From: DASXKD01 sp963703605
Lineage (GTDB): Bacteria > Actinomycetota > Actinomycetes > Streptosporangiales > Streptosporangiaceae
NCBI GenBank assembly: GCA_963703605.1
Contig: CAVPFC010000040.1
Location: forward strand, 186,001 to 250,000
Reading direction: 5' to 3'
DNA length: 64,000 bases
Part shown: piece after piece, positions 15,738-24,031 of the stretch
Position numbering within the stretch: position 1 is the first letter of the stretch
Layout of the letters: each line of letters starts with the position of its first letter
The notes under the pieces: model-generated
Database searches by the model: none
Seen by the model: the letters and a program-made list of their open reading frames with translations, nothing else
What the model was told of the DNA's origin: nothing
Program-made: the position numbers and the translations under genes

Positions 15738-16054
15738 GTCCTCCGCGCTTCGCTCTCTGTAACTTTCGTCTGGGCCGCGGGTACCAGGCCTGGTGGCCGG
15801 CCCCACGGCGTGTTCCTGTCCGTGCCTCGCCGCAGTAGTTCTCAGGGTGTCAGGCTTGCCCGCGACCGGGCACATGCTCAGAAGGTCACCGGAAACGGAC
15901 GGCCCGCCCCAGCGCTACTCCCGGCTCCTTCGGCACAAAACCGGGCAGGAGAAACTCACGGGCCGCAGCAGAGTCTACGCGACGTCGGCTGACTATGCGA
16001 ACACAAGCCGGGCCAAGAACATTCCCCCCGCAGGCCGCCGGCACCGCCACGAGG
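15738..16054. other. 317-bp leader/promoter region upstream of infA
   Basis: No gene is seen here. It contains the palindrome ACCAGGCCTGGT at 15783-15794 and the candidate promoter at 15972-16001, which would give an infA leader of about 230 nt. The DUF1707 gene ends at 16055. Confidence 0.6.
15972..16001 (-). promoter_or_regulatory. candidate promoter of the infA operon
   Basis: On the minus strand TTCGCA is followed after 18 bp by TAGACT. Position and spacing suit an infA promoter, but the -35 match is modest. Confidence 0.45.
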
Positions 16055-16516
16055 TCACCGGGGCCGGCGCTGCCGGCGGGGCGGCCCTCCGCCGCCCATC
16101 CACCGCCCGCACATGATGATGAAGTACGGCCCGGCCACCCACAGGAACCACAAGTTGCCGGGATGCCCGGCGAGCAGCCAGGCGAGGAAGGCGATGAGGC
16201 TCACCGTGGCCCACGAACCCCAGGCCGCGCGCCAGGCGGGTGACATACCGCCGGGCACCAGCAGCCACGGCAGGCCGAAGTTGGTGGGGCCGCGGCGCCG
16301 GTCCACCGAGTGGTCGGGCAGATGGTACAGGTCGATCGCGGGCAGATCCGCCAGCAGGTCGTCAAGCTCGCCCAGGGTCTTGGCCGCGTAGGCCTTGTCG
16401 AGGCGCTCGTTGAACTCCTCGGCGGTCAGCCTGCCCGCCGCGAGGTGCTCCCGCAGCAACGCGGCGGTCCGGTCACGGTCCGCGTCGGAAGCGCGGATCC
16501 TGGGGTCGCTGGACAT
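16055..16516 (-). CDS. DUF1707 / 2TM-domain protein
   Basis: The 153-residue protein starts MSSDPRIRASDADRDRTAAL, followed by the DUF1707 pattern LLREHLAAGRLTAEEFNERL and DKAYAAKTLGELDDLLADLP. Two membrane helices follow (about 105-140). DUF1707 proteins are common in actinobacteria; their role is not established, though a DNA-binding or regulatory role has been suggested. It lies 15 bp downstream of map. Confidence 0.88.
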   Translation of the reverse strand: MSSDPRIRASDADRDRTAALLREHLAAGRLTAEEFNERLDKAYAAKTLGELDDLLADLPAIDLYHLPDHSVDRRRGPTNFGLPWLLVPGGMSPAWRAAWGSWATVSLIAFLAWLLAGHPGNLWFLWVAGPYFIIMCGRWMGGGGPPRRQRRPR

Positions 16517-16531
16517 CCCGGCACTACCTCC

Positions 16532-17392
16532 TCAGCCGGCTGGGTCTGGCTGCGCGGCACGTTCCGCGGCCCGGACGATGACCCCGTCCCCGGCGTAGAC
16601 GCCGGCCGGCGGGTAGCGGTCTGCGGTCAGCACCCATGGTCCGCCGGCGGTGATGGCGACCGTGTGCTCGAAGTGGGCCGACCAGCCGCCGTCCTCGCTC
16701 AGCACGGTCCACCCGTCGTCGAGAAGCCGGGTCTGCGGGTTTCCCAGGACCAGCAGCGGCTCGATGGCCAGCGCCATGCCCTCGGCGAGCACCGGGCCCC
16801 GCCCCGGCTTGCCGTAGTTGGGCACGGCCGGCTCCATGTGCATCTCGGTGCCGATGCCGTGGCCCACGTAGTCCTCCACGATGCCGTATGCCCCCGCGGC
16901 CAGGGCGCTGCGCTCCACCGCGTGCGAGATGTCGGACAGCCGGGCACCGGCCCTGGCCGCGGCCAGTCCCTGCCACAACGCCCGTTCGCAGTCGCCCAGC
17001 AGCCGGGTGAGCTCCGCGGAGATGGCACCCACCCCGACCGTCAGCGCGGCATCGGCGTGCCAGCCGCGGACGCTGGCACCGCAGTCGATGGACACCACGT
17101 CGCCCTCGCGTAGCACCCGCGAGCGGCTCGGGATACCGTGCACGATCTCGTCGTTGATGGAGGTACAGATCGTTGCCGGGTACCCGTGGTAGCCGAGGAA
17201 CGAGGAGGCCGCACCGGCCGCCGCGATCTTCCCGCGGGCGATCTCGTCGAGATCGGCGGTGCTGACGCCGGGCACCACGGCAGCCGCCGCCGCCCGCAGG
17301 GCGGCCGCCACTACCTGGCCCGCCTCCCACATCGTCGCCAGCTGCGCCGGCGTCTTGATCTGCAAAGCTGGCTCACGCATCTTCCGCATCAT
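16532..17392 (-). CDS. map: type I methionine aminopeptidase
   Basis: This enzyme removes the initiator Met. All metal ligands are visible: the Asp in VVSIDCGA, the Asp in GWHADAALTV, the His in GHGIGTEMH, the Glu in ALAIEPLL and the Glu near SAHFEHTVAI. The substrate His lies in FLGYHGYPATIC. I use the ATG at 17392 with GGAG upstream; ATGs at 17389 and 17380 are alternatives. Its place after adk is the standard secY-adk-map order. Confidence 0.97.
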   Translation of the reverse strand: MMRKMREPALQIKTPAQLATMWEAGQVVAAALRAAAAAVVPGVSTADLDEIARGKIAAAGAASSFLGYHGYPATICTSINDEIVHGIPSRSRVLREGDVVSIDCGASVRGWHADAALTVGVGAISAELTRLLGDCERALWQGLAAARAGARLSDISHAVERSALAAGAYGIVEDYVGHGIGTEMHMEPAVPNYGKPGRGPVLAEGMALAIEPLLVLGNPQTRLLDDGWTVLSEDGGWSAHFEHTVAITAGGPWVLTADRYPPAGVYAGDGVIVRAAERAAQPDPAG

Positions 17393-17421
17393 GTCTCCGG
17401 ATCCCCTTTCACGGTAACCCG

Positions 17422-18075
17422 TCAGTGCATGAAGCGGCGCAGCGCGCTCATGGCCCGCTCGGTGATCTCGTCCACCGGCCCGGTGGCGTCGAGGCCGAGC
17501 AGGGTGCCCTCGTCGGCGTAGAACGCGACCAGCGGGGTGGTCTGCTGCTGGTACACCTCGAGCCGGTGCCTGATGGTCTCTTCGCGGTCGTCGTCGCGCT
17601 GGAACAGTTCGCCGCCACAGTCGTCGCAGATATCCGGCTGGTTTGGTGGGTCGAAGGACAGGTGCCAGGTCCGCCCGCAGCGCCGGCAGGTGCGCCGCCC
17701 GGACAGCCGCCGGACCACCTCGTCGTCGTCCACCACCAGTTCCAGGACCACGTCCAGCCTCGTCTCCCAGGACGCCAGCATCTTCTTGAGCGTCTCCGCC
17801 TGCGGCAGGTTGCGCGGGAAGCCGTCGAGGAGGAACCCGGCCTGGGCGTCGTCGTCCGCCAGCCGGTCGGTGACCATCGCGATGGTCACCTCGTCAGGGA
17901 CCAGGTCGCCGCGCTCCATGAACTTCTGAGCTTGGCGGCCGAGCTTGGTCCCGTGACTGACGTTGTCTCGGAAAATGTCACCTGTCGAAATCTTCGGGAT
18001 TGACAGGTGCGACGCCAGGAACTGGGCCTGTGTCCCCTTGCCCGCACCAGGGGGGCCCACGAGGACGACACGCAC
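17422..18075 (-). CDS. adk: adenylate kinase
   Basis: Adk interconverts ATP+AMP and 2 ADP. The 217-residue enzyme begins MRVVLVGPPGAGKGTQAQFL (P-loop), with KISTGDIFRDN, LLDGFPRN and a zinc-type LID (CRRCGRTWHL, then CDDC). The GTG start shares a base with the secY stop (TAGTG), indicating translational coupling. Confidence 0.97.
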   Translation of the reverse strand: MRVVLVGPPGAGKGTQAQFLASHLSIPKISTGDIFRDNVSHGTKLGRQAQKFMERGDLVPDEVTIAMVTDRLADDDAQAGFLLDGFPRNLPQAETLKKMLASWETRLDVVLELVVDDDEVVRRLSGRRTCRRCGRTWHLSFDPPNQPDICDDCGGELFQRDDDREETIRHRLEVYQQQTTPLVAFYADEGTLLGLDATGPVDEITERAMSALRRFMH

Positions 18076-19391
18076 TACCGAAGGAAGCCCTCGTAATTAC
18101 GCTGCTGAAGTTGGCTCTCGATCTGCTTCACGGTGTCCAGGCCCACCCCCACCGCAATCAGGATGCTTGTCCCGCCGAACGGGAACTGCTGGTCCGCCCC
18201 GACGAGCGCGAGCGCGATCATCGGAATGAGCGCGATGAGGCCCAGGTACACCGAGCCGGGCGCGGTGAGCCGGGTGAGCACGAAGTTCAGGTACTCGGCG
18301 GTCGGCCGGCCCGGGCGGATGCCGGGGATGAACCCGCCGTACTTCTTCATGTTGTCGGCGACCTCGGTCGGGTTGAATGTGATCGCCACGTAGAAGTACG
18401 TGAAGAAGACGATGAGCACGAAGAAGCTGAGCATGTAGAAGGGCGAGTCGCCCCGCACCATGTACGACTCGATCCACTTGTACCACGGCTGCGGGTGGGT
18501 GTTGTTCCCGAACAGCGACGCGGCCAGCTGGGGGATATACAGCAGCGACGAGGCGAAGATGACCGGGATGACCCCGGCCTGGTTCACCTTGAGCGGGATG
18601 TAGGTCGAGCTACCGCCGTACATCCGGCGCCCGACCATCCGCTTGGCGTACTGGACCGGGATCCGGCGCTGCGCCTGTTCCATGAACGCCACGAACGCGA
18701 TGATGGCAATCCCGACCAGGATGACGATGCCGAAGGTGAAGTTGCCCCGGCTGGTCCGGATGTTCAGCATCTCGCCCGGGATCACGGCGATGACCTGCGT
18801 GAAGATCATCAACGACATGCCGTTGCCCACGCCCTTGTCGGTGATCAGCTCGCCGAGCCACATGATGACCGCGGTGCCGGCGGTCATGGTGATCACCATC
18901 GTGGTGATCGTGAAGATGGACGGGTGGGGAATCAGGGTCTGGTTGCACTGCAGCACGCTCTGGTACAGCTTGCCCGACCGGGCCAGCGCCACGATGCCGG
19001 TGGACTGGAGGATGGCCAGGCCGACGGTGAGGTACCGGGTGTACTGGGTGATCTTGTTCTGCCCGGTCTGCCCCTCCTGGCGCAACGTCTCCAGGCGGGG
19101 AATCACCACGGCCAGAAGCTGCAAGATGATGCTCGCCGTGATGTAGGGCATGATGCCCAGCGCGAACACCGAGAGCCGGAACAGCGCACCGCCGCTGAAC
19201 AGGTTTACCAGCTGGTAAACGCTGCTGCCGCTCTTGCTGGCCACCCCGATGCAGGCGTTGACGGCCTTCTCGGAGATGCCCGGGGTCGGCAGGGAGCACC
19301 CCAGCCGGAACACGCCGATGATGAACAGCGTGAAGAGCAGCTTCCGGCGCAGGTCTGGCGTTCGGAACGCCCGAAGGAACCCGGTGAGCAT
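18075..19391 (-). CDS. secY: protein translocase subunit SecY
   Basis: SecY is the core channel of the Sec translocon. The 438-residue protein has about ten membrane helices, with the plug region and ALGIMPYITASIILQLL, FALGIMP, and the cytoplasmic loop KRMVGRRMYGGSSTYIPLKV. It follows rplO after 218 bp, in which a 65-codon frame of doubtful reality lies (19401-19598). GAGGAC precedes the ATG. Confidence 0.98.
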   Translation of the reverse strand: MLTGFLRAFRTPDLRRKLLFTLFIIGVFRLGCSLPTPGISEKAVNACIGVASKSGSSVYQLVNLFSGGALFRLSVFALGIMPYITASIILQLLAVVIPRLETLRQEGQTGQNKITQYTRYLTVGLAILQSTGIVALARSGKLYQSVLQCNQTLIPHPSIFTITTMVITMTAGTAVIMWLGELITDKGVGNGMSLMIFTQVIAVIPGEMLNIRTSRGNFTFGIVILVGIAIIAFVAFMEQAQRRIPVQYAKRMVGRRMYGGSSTYIPLKVNQAGVIPVIFASSLLYIPQLAASLFGNNTHPQPWYKWIESYMVRGDSPFYMLSFFVLIVFFTYFYVAITFNPTEVADNMKKYGGFIPGIRPGRPTAEYLNFVLTRLTAPGSVYLGLIALIPMIALALVGADQQFPFGGTSILIAVGVGLDTVKQIESQLQQRNYEGFLR

Positions 19392-19400
19392 GCGCCGTCC

Positions 19401-19598
19401 TCAGTTAGAAGGAGTTACGTCCGCGCGCGACGCCCGCAAGGCAGGCGCGCCGCGCCCCGCCGCGATGTCACGCGCTCGCTGCACTGTAACAGCCCCGCGC
19501 AAGCGGTCGGTACCCACGCGTACTTCCCCCCGGGCCACGCCATGCTGTCCCGGCGCGGTCACCGGACCGCCGCCGCAGGTTATCCGAACGCCGCTCAT
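19401..19598 (-). CDS. possible small ORF between rplO and secY (65 aa)
   Basis: An ATG 11 bp after the rplO stop opens a 65-codon frame ending 9 bp before the secY ATG. It fits the gap exactly, but the composition (Arg, Gly, Ala, Val) is close to what GC-rich non-coding DNA would give. Alternatively this is simply the secY leader. Confidence 0.22.
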   Translation of the reverse strand: MSGVRITCGGGPVTAPGQHGVARGEVRVGTDRLRGAVTVQRARDIAAGRGAPALRASRADVTPSN

Positions 19599-19609
19599 GC
19601 AGGGCCCGC

Positions 19610-20104
19610 CTACAGGGTGGTAACGGAGCCGCCGGCCGCGGTGATCTTCTCCTTGGCGGAGGCGGAGAAGGCGTGCGCGCTGACCCGCAGCGGCGCGCTC
19701 AGCTCGCCCGTGCCGAGCACCTTGACCAGTTCGCCGGCCCGCACCGCGCCAAGCGCGGCCAGGCTATCGGGGGTGACGTCGCCGCCCTCGGGGTAGAGCT
19801 CGGCCAGCCGGCCGGTGTTGACGACCTGGTAGGTGGTCTTGAACCGGAGGTTGGAGAAGCCCTTGAGCTGCGGCAGCCGCCGGTGGATCGGCATCTGCCC
19901 GCCCTCGAAGCTGGCCGGCACGTTGGACCGGGCCTTGGTGCCCTTGGTGCCCCGGCCCGCGGTCTTCCCCTTGGACCCCTCACCACGGCCGACCCTGGTA
20001 CGCGCGGTGCGCGAGCCGGGAGCCGGGCGCAGATGATGGAGCCTGAGGCCGACACCGGCCCTCACGCGGCCCTCGGCAGTCTCTGCCTCGCTAGGGCCTG
20101 CCAT
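19610..20104 (-). CDS. rplO: 50S ribosomal protein L15
   Basis: L15 is an assembly protein of the large subunit. After about 18 non-conserved residues come LRLHHLRPAPGSRTARTRVG, GRGEGSKGKTAGRGTKGTKA and FEGGQMPIHRRLPQLKGFSN. Its length of 164 is somewhat above average because of the N-terminal extension. It follows rpmD by 2 bp. Confidence 0.97.
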   Translation of the reverse strand: MAGPSEAETAEGRVRAGVGLRLHHLRPAPGSRTARTRVGRGEGSKGKTAGRGTKGTKARSNVPASFEGGQMPIHRRLPQLKGFSNLRFKTTYQVVNTGRLAELYPEGGDVTPDSLAALGAVRAGELVKVLGTGELSAPLRVSAHAFSASAKEKITAAGGSVTTL

Positions 20105-20106
20105 GA

Positions 20107-20289
20107 TCAGTCCACCTCCTCGACGGTGACCAGATGGCGCACCGTCTGAATCATGCCCCGGAACTCGGGCCTGTCCTCCCGGACGACCACCGCGCCGATC
20201 CGGCGCAGTCCCAATGAGCGCAACGAATCACGCTGCTGTTTGGTGCCGCCTATGCGCGATTTGGTCTGGGTTACCTTCAGCTGTGCCAC
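20107..20289 (-). CDS. rpmD: 50S ribosomal protein L30
   Basis: The 60-residue protein starts at a GTG (MAQLKVTQTKSRIGGTKQQR) and contains the L30 pattern SLRSLGLRRIGAVVVREDRP, then GMIQTVRHLVTVEEVD. It lies between rpsE and rplO as in other spc operons. Confidence 0.97.
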   Translation of the reverse strand: MAQLKVTQTKSRIGGTKQQRDSLRSLGLRRIGAVVVREDRPEFRGMIQTVRHLVTVEEVD

Positions 20290-20302
20290 GTGTCCGCCCC
20301 GT

Positions 20303-20917
20303 TCAGCTCGTGCCGGCCGCGGCGCTGGCCGCCGCCGCGCGAGCGCGCAGCATGGCGGCGGGCGCCACATCCTCGATCGGCAGCCCGCGCTTGGCGGCGA
20401 TCTCCTCGGGCCGGGACAGGCCCTTGAGCGCCGCGACGGTGGCGTGCACCACGTTGATGGGGTTGGAGGAGCCGAGCGACCGGGACAGCACGTCGTGCAC
20501 GCCGGCGCACTCGAGCACGGCCCGCACCGGGCCGCCGGCGATGACGCCGGTACCGGGGCTGGCGGGCTTGAGCAGCACCACGCCGGCCGCCGCCTCGCCC
20601 TGCACCGTGTGCGGGATCGTGCCGCCGATGCGGGGAACGCGGAAGAAGTGCTTCTTGGCCGCTTCGACACCCTTGGCGATCGCCGCGGGCACCTCCTTGG
20701 CCTTGCCGTAGCCCACGCCGACCATGCCGTTGCCGTCGCCCACGACGACCAGGGCGGTGAAGCTGAAGCGCCGCCCGCCCTGGACCACCTTGGCCACGCG
20801 GTTGATGGTCACGACTCGCTCGAGATACGCGGTGCCCTTCTCCGCCCCGCCACGACGGTCGTCACGGCGTTCCCGCCGCTCTCCACCGCCTCCGCCACCG
20901 CGTCGCGGTGCTGCCAT
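20303..20917 (-). CDS. rpsE: 30S ribosomal protein S5
   Basis: S5 helps decoding accuracy. The 204-residue protein has a Gly/Arg-rich N-terminal 30 residues, then YLERVVTINRVAKVVQGGRR and FSFTALVVVGDGNGMVGVGY, and the C-terminal domain AGGPVRAVLECAGVHDVLSR. It ends in an Ala-rich tail. Confidence 0.98.
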   Translation of the reverse strand: MAAPRRGGGGGGERRERRDDRRGGAEKGTAYLERVVTINRVAKVVQGGRRFSFTALVVVGDGNGMVGVGYGKAKEVPAAIAKGVEAAKKHFFRVPRIGGTIPHTVQGEAAAGVVLLKPASPGTGVIAGGPVRAVLECAGVHDVLSRSLGSSNPINVVHATVAALKGLSRPEEIAAKRGLPIEDVAPAAMLRARAAAASAAAGTS

Positions 20918-20960
20918 TAGACAATCCTTCCGGTTTTAAGACACAAGCATGCTTTACGCA

Positions 20961-21377
20961 TCACAGCGACAGCCCGCCTTCCCTCGCGCCATCGGCCAGC
21001 GCGGCCACCCGGCCGTGGTAGGCGTAGCCGGCCCGGTCGAACACGACCGCGGTGATCCCGGCCTGGCGAGCTCGGCTGGCCAGCACCTCGCCTACCTTGT
21101 GCGCCCTGGCCTTCTTGTCCCCCTCGGTGCCGCGCACGTCCGCGTCCAGGGTGGACGCCGACACGACCGTGCGGCCCGCGCCGTCGTCGACGAGCTGGGC
21201 GAAGATGTGCCTGGCCGACCTGTTGACGGCCAGCCTGGGCCGGGCCGCGCTGCCGGTGACCTTCTTGCGCACGCGCGTGTGCCGCCGCGCCCGGGAGGCC
21301 GCGCGCGCCGCGGCCACCCCGCGCCCGCTGCTGGCCCGGACCCCGCCACCCCGTTCAGTGGTCTTGGTGACAGCCAT
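20961..21377 (-). CDS. rplR: 50S ribosomal protein L18
   Basis: L18 binds 5S rRNA. The protein is 138 residues, with a Gly/Ala/Arg-rich N-terminal extension of about 25 residues before RRHTRVRKKVTGSAARPRLA. VNRSARHIFAQLVDD and GITAVVFDRAGYAYHGRVAA are diagnostic. Confidence 0.97.
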   Translation of the reverse strand: MAVTKTTERGGGVRASSGRGVAAARAASRARRHTRVRKKVTGSAARPRLAVNRSARHIFAQLVDDGAGRTVVSASTLDADVRGTEGDKKARAHKVGEVLASRARQAGITAVVFDRAGYAYHGRVAALADGAREGGLSL

Positions 21378-21380
21378 CTC

Positions 21381-21917
21381 TTACTTCCCAGCCTTTCCGA
21401 CCTTGCGGCGGATCTGCTCTCCGGCGTACCGCACGCCCTTGCCCTTGTACGGGTCGGGCTTGCGGAGCTTGCGGATGTTGGCGGCGACTTGGCCGACATG
21501 CTGCTTGTTGATGCCCTCGACGACGAGCCTGGTGGGGGTCTCCACCCGCAGGGTGACCCCGGCGGGCGGGTTGACCGGCACCGGGTGGCTGAAGCCGAGC
21601 GAGAACTCCACCCCGCTGCCCCTGGCCTGAACGCGGTAGCCGACCCCGACGATCTCCAGCGTCTTGCTGTAGCCCTCGGTCACGCCGGTCACCATGTTGG
21701 CGACCAGGGTGCGGGAAAGCCCGTGCAGCGCCCGGACCTTGCCCTCGTCGTTGGGCCTGGTCACGGTCAGAACGCCGTCGTTCTGGGCGATCTCGATGGG
21801 CTCGGCCAGCTCCATGGAGAGCTCGCCCCTGGGACCCTTGACGGTCACCGCGCGGCCCTCGATCGTGACGTCGACGCCCTTCGGGATCTGTACCGGAAGC
21901 CGTCCGATTCGTGACAT
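21381..21917 (-). CDS. rplF: 50S ribosomal protein L6
   Basis: L6 is near the sarcin-ricin loop. It starts MSRIGRLPVQIPKGVDVTIE and shows HGLSRTLVANMVTGVTEGYS and, at the end, DPYKGKGVRYAGEQIRRKVG. Length of 178 is canonical. Confidence 0.98.
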   Translation of the reverse strand: MSRIGRLPVQIPKGVDVTIEGRAVTVKGPRGELSMELAEPIEIAQNDGVLTVTRPNDEGKVRALHGLSRTLVANMVTGVTEGYSKTLEIVGVGYRVQARGSGVEFSLGFSHPVPVNPPAGVTLRVETPTRLVVEGINKQHVGQVAANIRKLRKPDPYKGKGVRYAGEQIRRKVGKAGK

Positions 21918-21929
21918 CGCGTTTCTCCC

Positions 21930-22328
21930 TTACCAGACGTAGGCGAGGACTTCCCCGCCCACGCCGCGCCTGTACGCCTGCCTGTCGGTCAACAGGCCAC
22001 CTGAGCTGGAGATGATGGCGATGCCAAGTCCGCCGAGCACCCGCGGCAGGCTGTCCTTTTTCGCGTACACGCGCAGCCCTGGCTTGGACACGCGCTTGAG
22101 CCCGGCGATCGAGCGCTCCCGGGCCGGCCCGTACTTGAGCGCGATCACCAGGTTCTTGCCGACCTCGGCGTCGGTGACGCGCCACTCTCCGATGTAGCCC
22201 TCCTGCTGGAGGATCTCGGCGATGTGAGCCTTGACCTTGGAGTAGGGCATGGTCACGGAGTCTTGATATGCCGCGTTGGCATTACGCAGACGGGTCAGCA
22301 TGTCTGCGATCGGGTCGGTCATCGTCAT
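21930..22328 (-). CDS. rpsH: 30S ribosomal protein S8
   Basis: S8 binds 16S rRNA and in some bacteria represses the spc operon. The 132-residue protein starts MTMTDPIADMLTRLRNANAA and ends with GGEVLAYVW. The 120-bp gap to rpsN upstream holds two hairpins (22383-22425). Confidence 0.98.
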   Translation of the reverse strand: MTMTDPIADMLTRLRNANAAYQDSVTMPYSKVKAHIAEILQQEGYIGEWRVTDAEVGKNLVIALKYGPARERSIAGLKRVSKPGLRVYAKKDSLPRVLGGLGIAIISSSGGLLTDRQAYRRGVGGEVLAYVW

Positions 22329-22382
22329 GGCCTGGTGGCCCTCCTCACCGGGGTTTCCTCGCGGACCTTCGGTGTGGTCGGT

Positions 22383-22425
22383 GGGCGCCGGCGGCGCCCA
22401 GGTTGGTCGTGGGCGCAGCGCGCCC
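22383..22425. other. two consecutive GC hairpins between rpsN and rpsH
   Basis: GGGCGCC-GGC-GGCGCCC lies at 22383-22399 and GGGCGC-AGC-GCGCCC at 22411-22425. They occupy the middle of the 120-bp rpsN-rpsH spacer and could be part of a translational control site or an attenuator. Confidence 0.4.
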
Positions 22426-22448
22426 GGGTTCTGCCGGCAGCCGGTGGG

Positions 22449-22634
22449 CTACCAACTCGATTTCGTGATGCCAGGCAGCTCACCGCGGTGGGCCATGGTC
22501 CGGAAGCAGATCCGGCACAGCCCGAACCTCCGGTACACCGCGCGCGGCCGCCCGCAGCGGGAGCACCTGGTGTAGGCGCGCACGCCGAACTTGGGCTTCC
22601 GATTCGCCTTGGCGATCAGCGCCTTCTTCGCCAT
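22449..22634 (-). CDS. rpsZ: 30S ribosomal protein S14, type Z (zinc-binding)
   Basis: This is the short, zinc-binding form of S14, 61 residues: MAKKALIAKANRKPKFGVRA followed by CSRCGRP and CRICF, the two CxxC pairs. It lies between rplE and rpsH. Actinobacteria often have a second, zinc-free S14 elsewhere under Zur control. Confidence 0.98.
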   Translation of the reverse strand: MAKKALIAKANRKPKFGVRAYTRCSRCGRPRAVYRRFGLCRICFRTMAHRGELPGITKSSW

Positions 22635-22637
22635 TAC

Positions 22638-23222
22638 TCAGCTCTCTCTGAATGGGAATCCGAGCCGGCGCAGCAGCGCGCGGCCCTCGTCGTCGTTGGT
22701 GGCGGTCGTGACCACGGTCACGTCCATGCCGCGCTGGCGGTCCACCTGGTCGGGGTTGATCTCGTGGAACATCAGCTGCTCGGTGAGGCCGAAGGTGTAG
22801 TTGCCGCGGCCGTCGAACTGCCGGTCGGACAGCCCGCGGAAGTCCCTGATCCGCGGCAGCGCGAGCGTCAGCAGCCGGTCGAGGAACTCCCACATCCGGT
22901 CGCCGCGCAGGGTCACGTGCGCGCCGATCGGCATGCCTTCCCGCAGCTTGAACTGCGCGATGGACTTCTTCGCCCGGGCCACGGCCGGCTTCTGACCGGT
23001 GATGATGCCCAGGTCCTTGACCGCGCCCTCGATCAGCTTGGCGTCCCGGGCGGCCTCCCCGACCCCCATGTTGACCGAGATCTTCACCAGGCCGGGGATC
23101 TGCATCACGTTCTTGTAGCCGAACTCCTCGCGCAGCGCGGGCGCGATCTCCGCGTGGTAGCGCTCCTTGAGGCGCGGCGGAACGCGTTCCGCCGCCGCCT
23201 TCTCGGTTGCCGTGGCAGTCAT
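22638..23222 (-). CDS. rplE: 50S ribosomal protein L5
   Basis: L5 binds 5S rRNA and contacts P-site tRNA. The 194-residue protein has the conserved KISVNMGVGEAARD, GQKPAVARAKKSIAQFKLRE and FDGRGNYTFGLTEQLMFHEI blocks. Its ATG overlaps the rplX stop as TGATG. Confidence 0.98.
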   Translation of the reverse strand: MTATATEKAAAERVPPRLKERYHAEIAPALREEFGYKNVMQIPGLVKISVNMGVGEAARDAKLIEGAVKDLGIITGQKPAVARAKKSIAQFKLREGMPIGAHVTLRGDRMWEFLDRLLTLALPRIRDFRGLSDRQFDGRGNYTFGLTEQLMFHEINPDQVDRQRGMDVTVVTTATNDDEGRALLRRLGFPFRES

Positions 23223-23587
23223 CAGATTTCCTTACCGTCCGGGCGGGCGACCCGGGTCTTCTTGGCGCCTTCCTCCAGCTTGAAGCCCGCCCGGACCGCC
23301 TTCTTGGTCTCCGGGTGGACCAGCGCCACGTTGCTCACGTGGATCGGCCCTTCCTGAGTCGTGATGCCACCTTCCTTGGCTCCCCGGGCGCCCTGGAAGT
23401 TGACCTTCTTGTTCTTGCGGATGATGTTCACGCCGTGGACGAGGACCCGCTGCTGCTCGGGGTAGACGAGGATGACCTTGCCCTCGCGGCCGCGGTCACG
23501 GCCGGCGATCACCACGACGTCATCGCCCTTCTTGATCTTCATGGCAGGCGCCTTGCCCTTCGGGGCCGGCTTGGTCTTCTTAGGCAT
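23222..23587 (-). CDS. rplX: 50S ribosomal protein L24
   Basis: L24 is an assembly initiator. The KOW motif region starts MKIKKGDDVVVIAGRDRGRE at residue 16. I keep the upstream ATG at 23587, directly after the rplN stop, because GGAGGTG lies 8 bases before it and the inner Met has no site. This gives a 15-residue basic N-terminal extension and 121 residues in all. Confidence 0.95.
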   Translation of the reverse strand: MPKKTKPAPKGKAPAMKIKKGDDVVVIAGRDRGREGKVILVYPEQQRVLVHGVNIIRKNKKVNFQGARGAKEGGITTQEGPIHVSNVALVHPETKKAVRAGFKLEEGAKKTRVARPDGKEI

Positions 23588-23956
23588 CTAGAGCACCTCC
23601 GGCGCCAGCGAGATGATCCGCATGAACCGCTTCTCCCGCAGCTCCCGGCCGACGGGGCCGAAGATGCGGGTACCGCGCGGGTCACCGCCGTCCCTGATCA
23701 GCACGGCCGCGTTCTCGTCGAAACGGATGTAGGAGCCGTCGCCGCGGCGGCGCTCCTTACGGGTACGCACGACCACCGCCTTGACCACGTCGCCCTTGCG
23801 GACGCCCGCCCCGGGGAGCGCGTCCTTCACCGTCGCCACGATGACATCGCCGATGCCCGCGTATCGCCGGCTGGAGCCGCCGAGCACGCGGATGCACAAG
23901 ATTTCCTTGGCCCCGGTGTTGTCGGCGACCTTGAGCCGCGACTCCTGCTGGATCAC
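23588..23956 (-). CDS. rplN: 50S ribosomal protein L14
   Basis: The 122-residue protein begins MIQQESRLKVADNTGAKEIL and has GDVIVATVKDALPGAGVRKG and the C-terminal RIISLAPEVL. It is canonical in length and place. Confidence 0.98.
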   Translation of the reverse strand: MIQQESRLKVADNTGAKEILCIRVLGGSSRRYAGIGDVIVATVKDALPGAGVRKGDVVKAVVVRTRKERRRGDGSYIRFDENAAVLIRDGGDPRGTRIFGPVGRELREKRFMRIISLAPEVL

Positions 23957-24031
23957 GTCAACTCCTGCTTCTGCGACGCCGGCCTGGTGGCGGCCTGGCG
24001 GTGGTGGTTGTCCCCGGTCAGTCCGGGTTGC

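Noticed and set aside
22322..22348. A seven-codon GTG ORF overlapping the rpsH ATG by ATGA
   Set aside because: It is too short to separate from chance in high-GC sequence.
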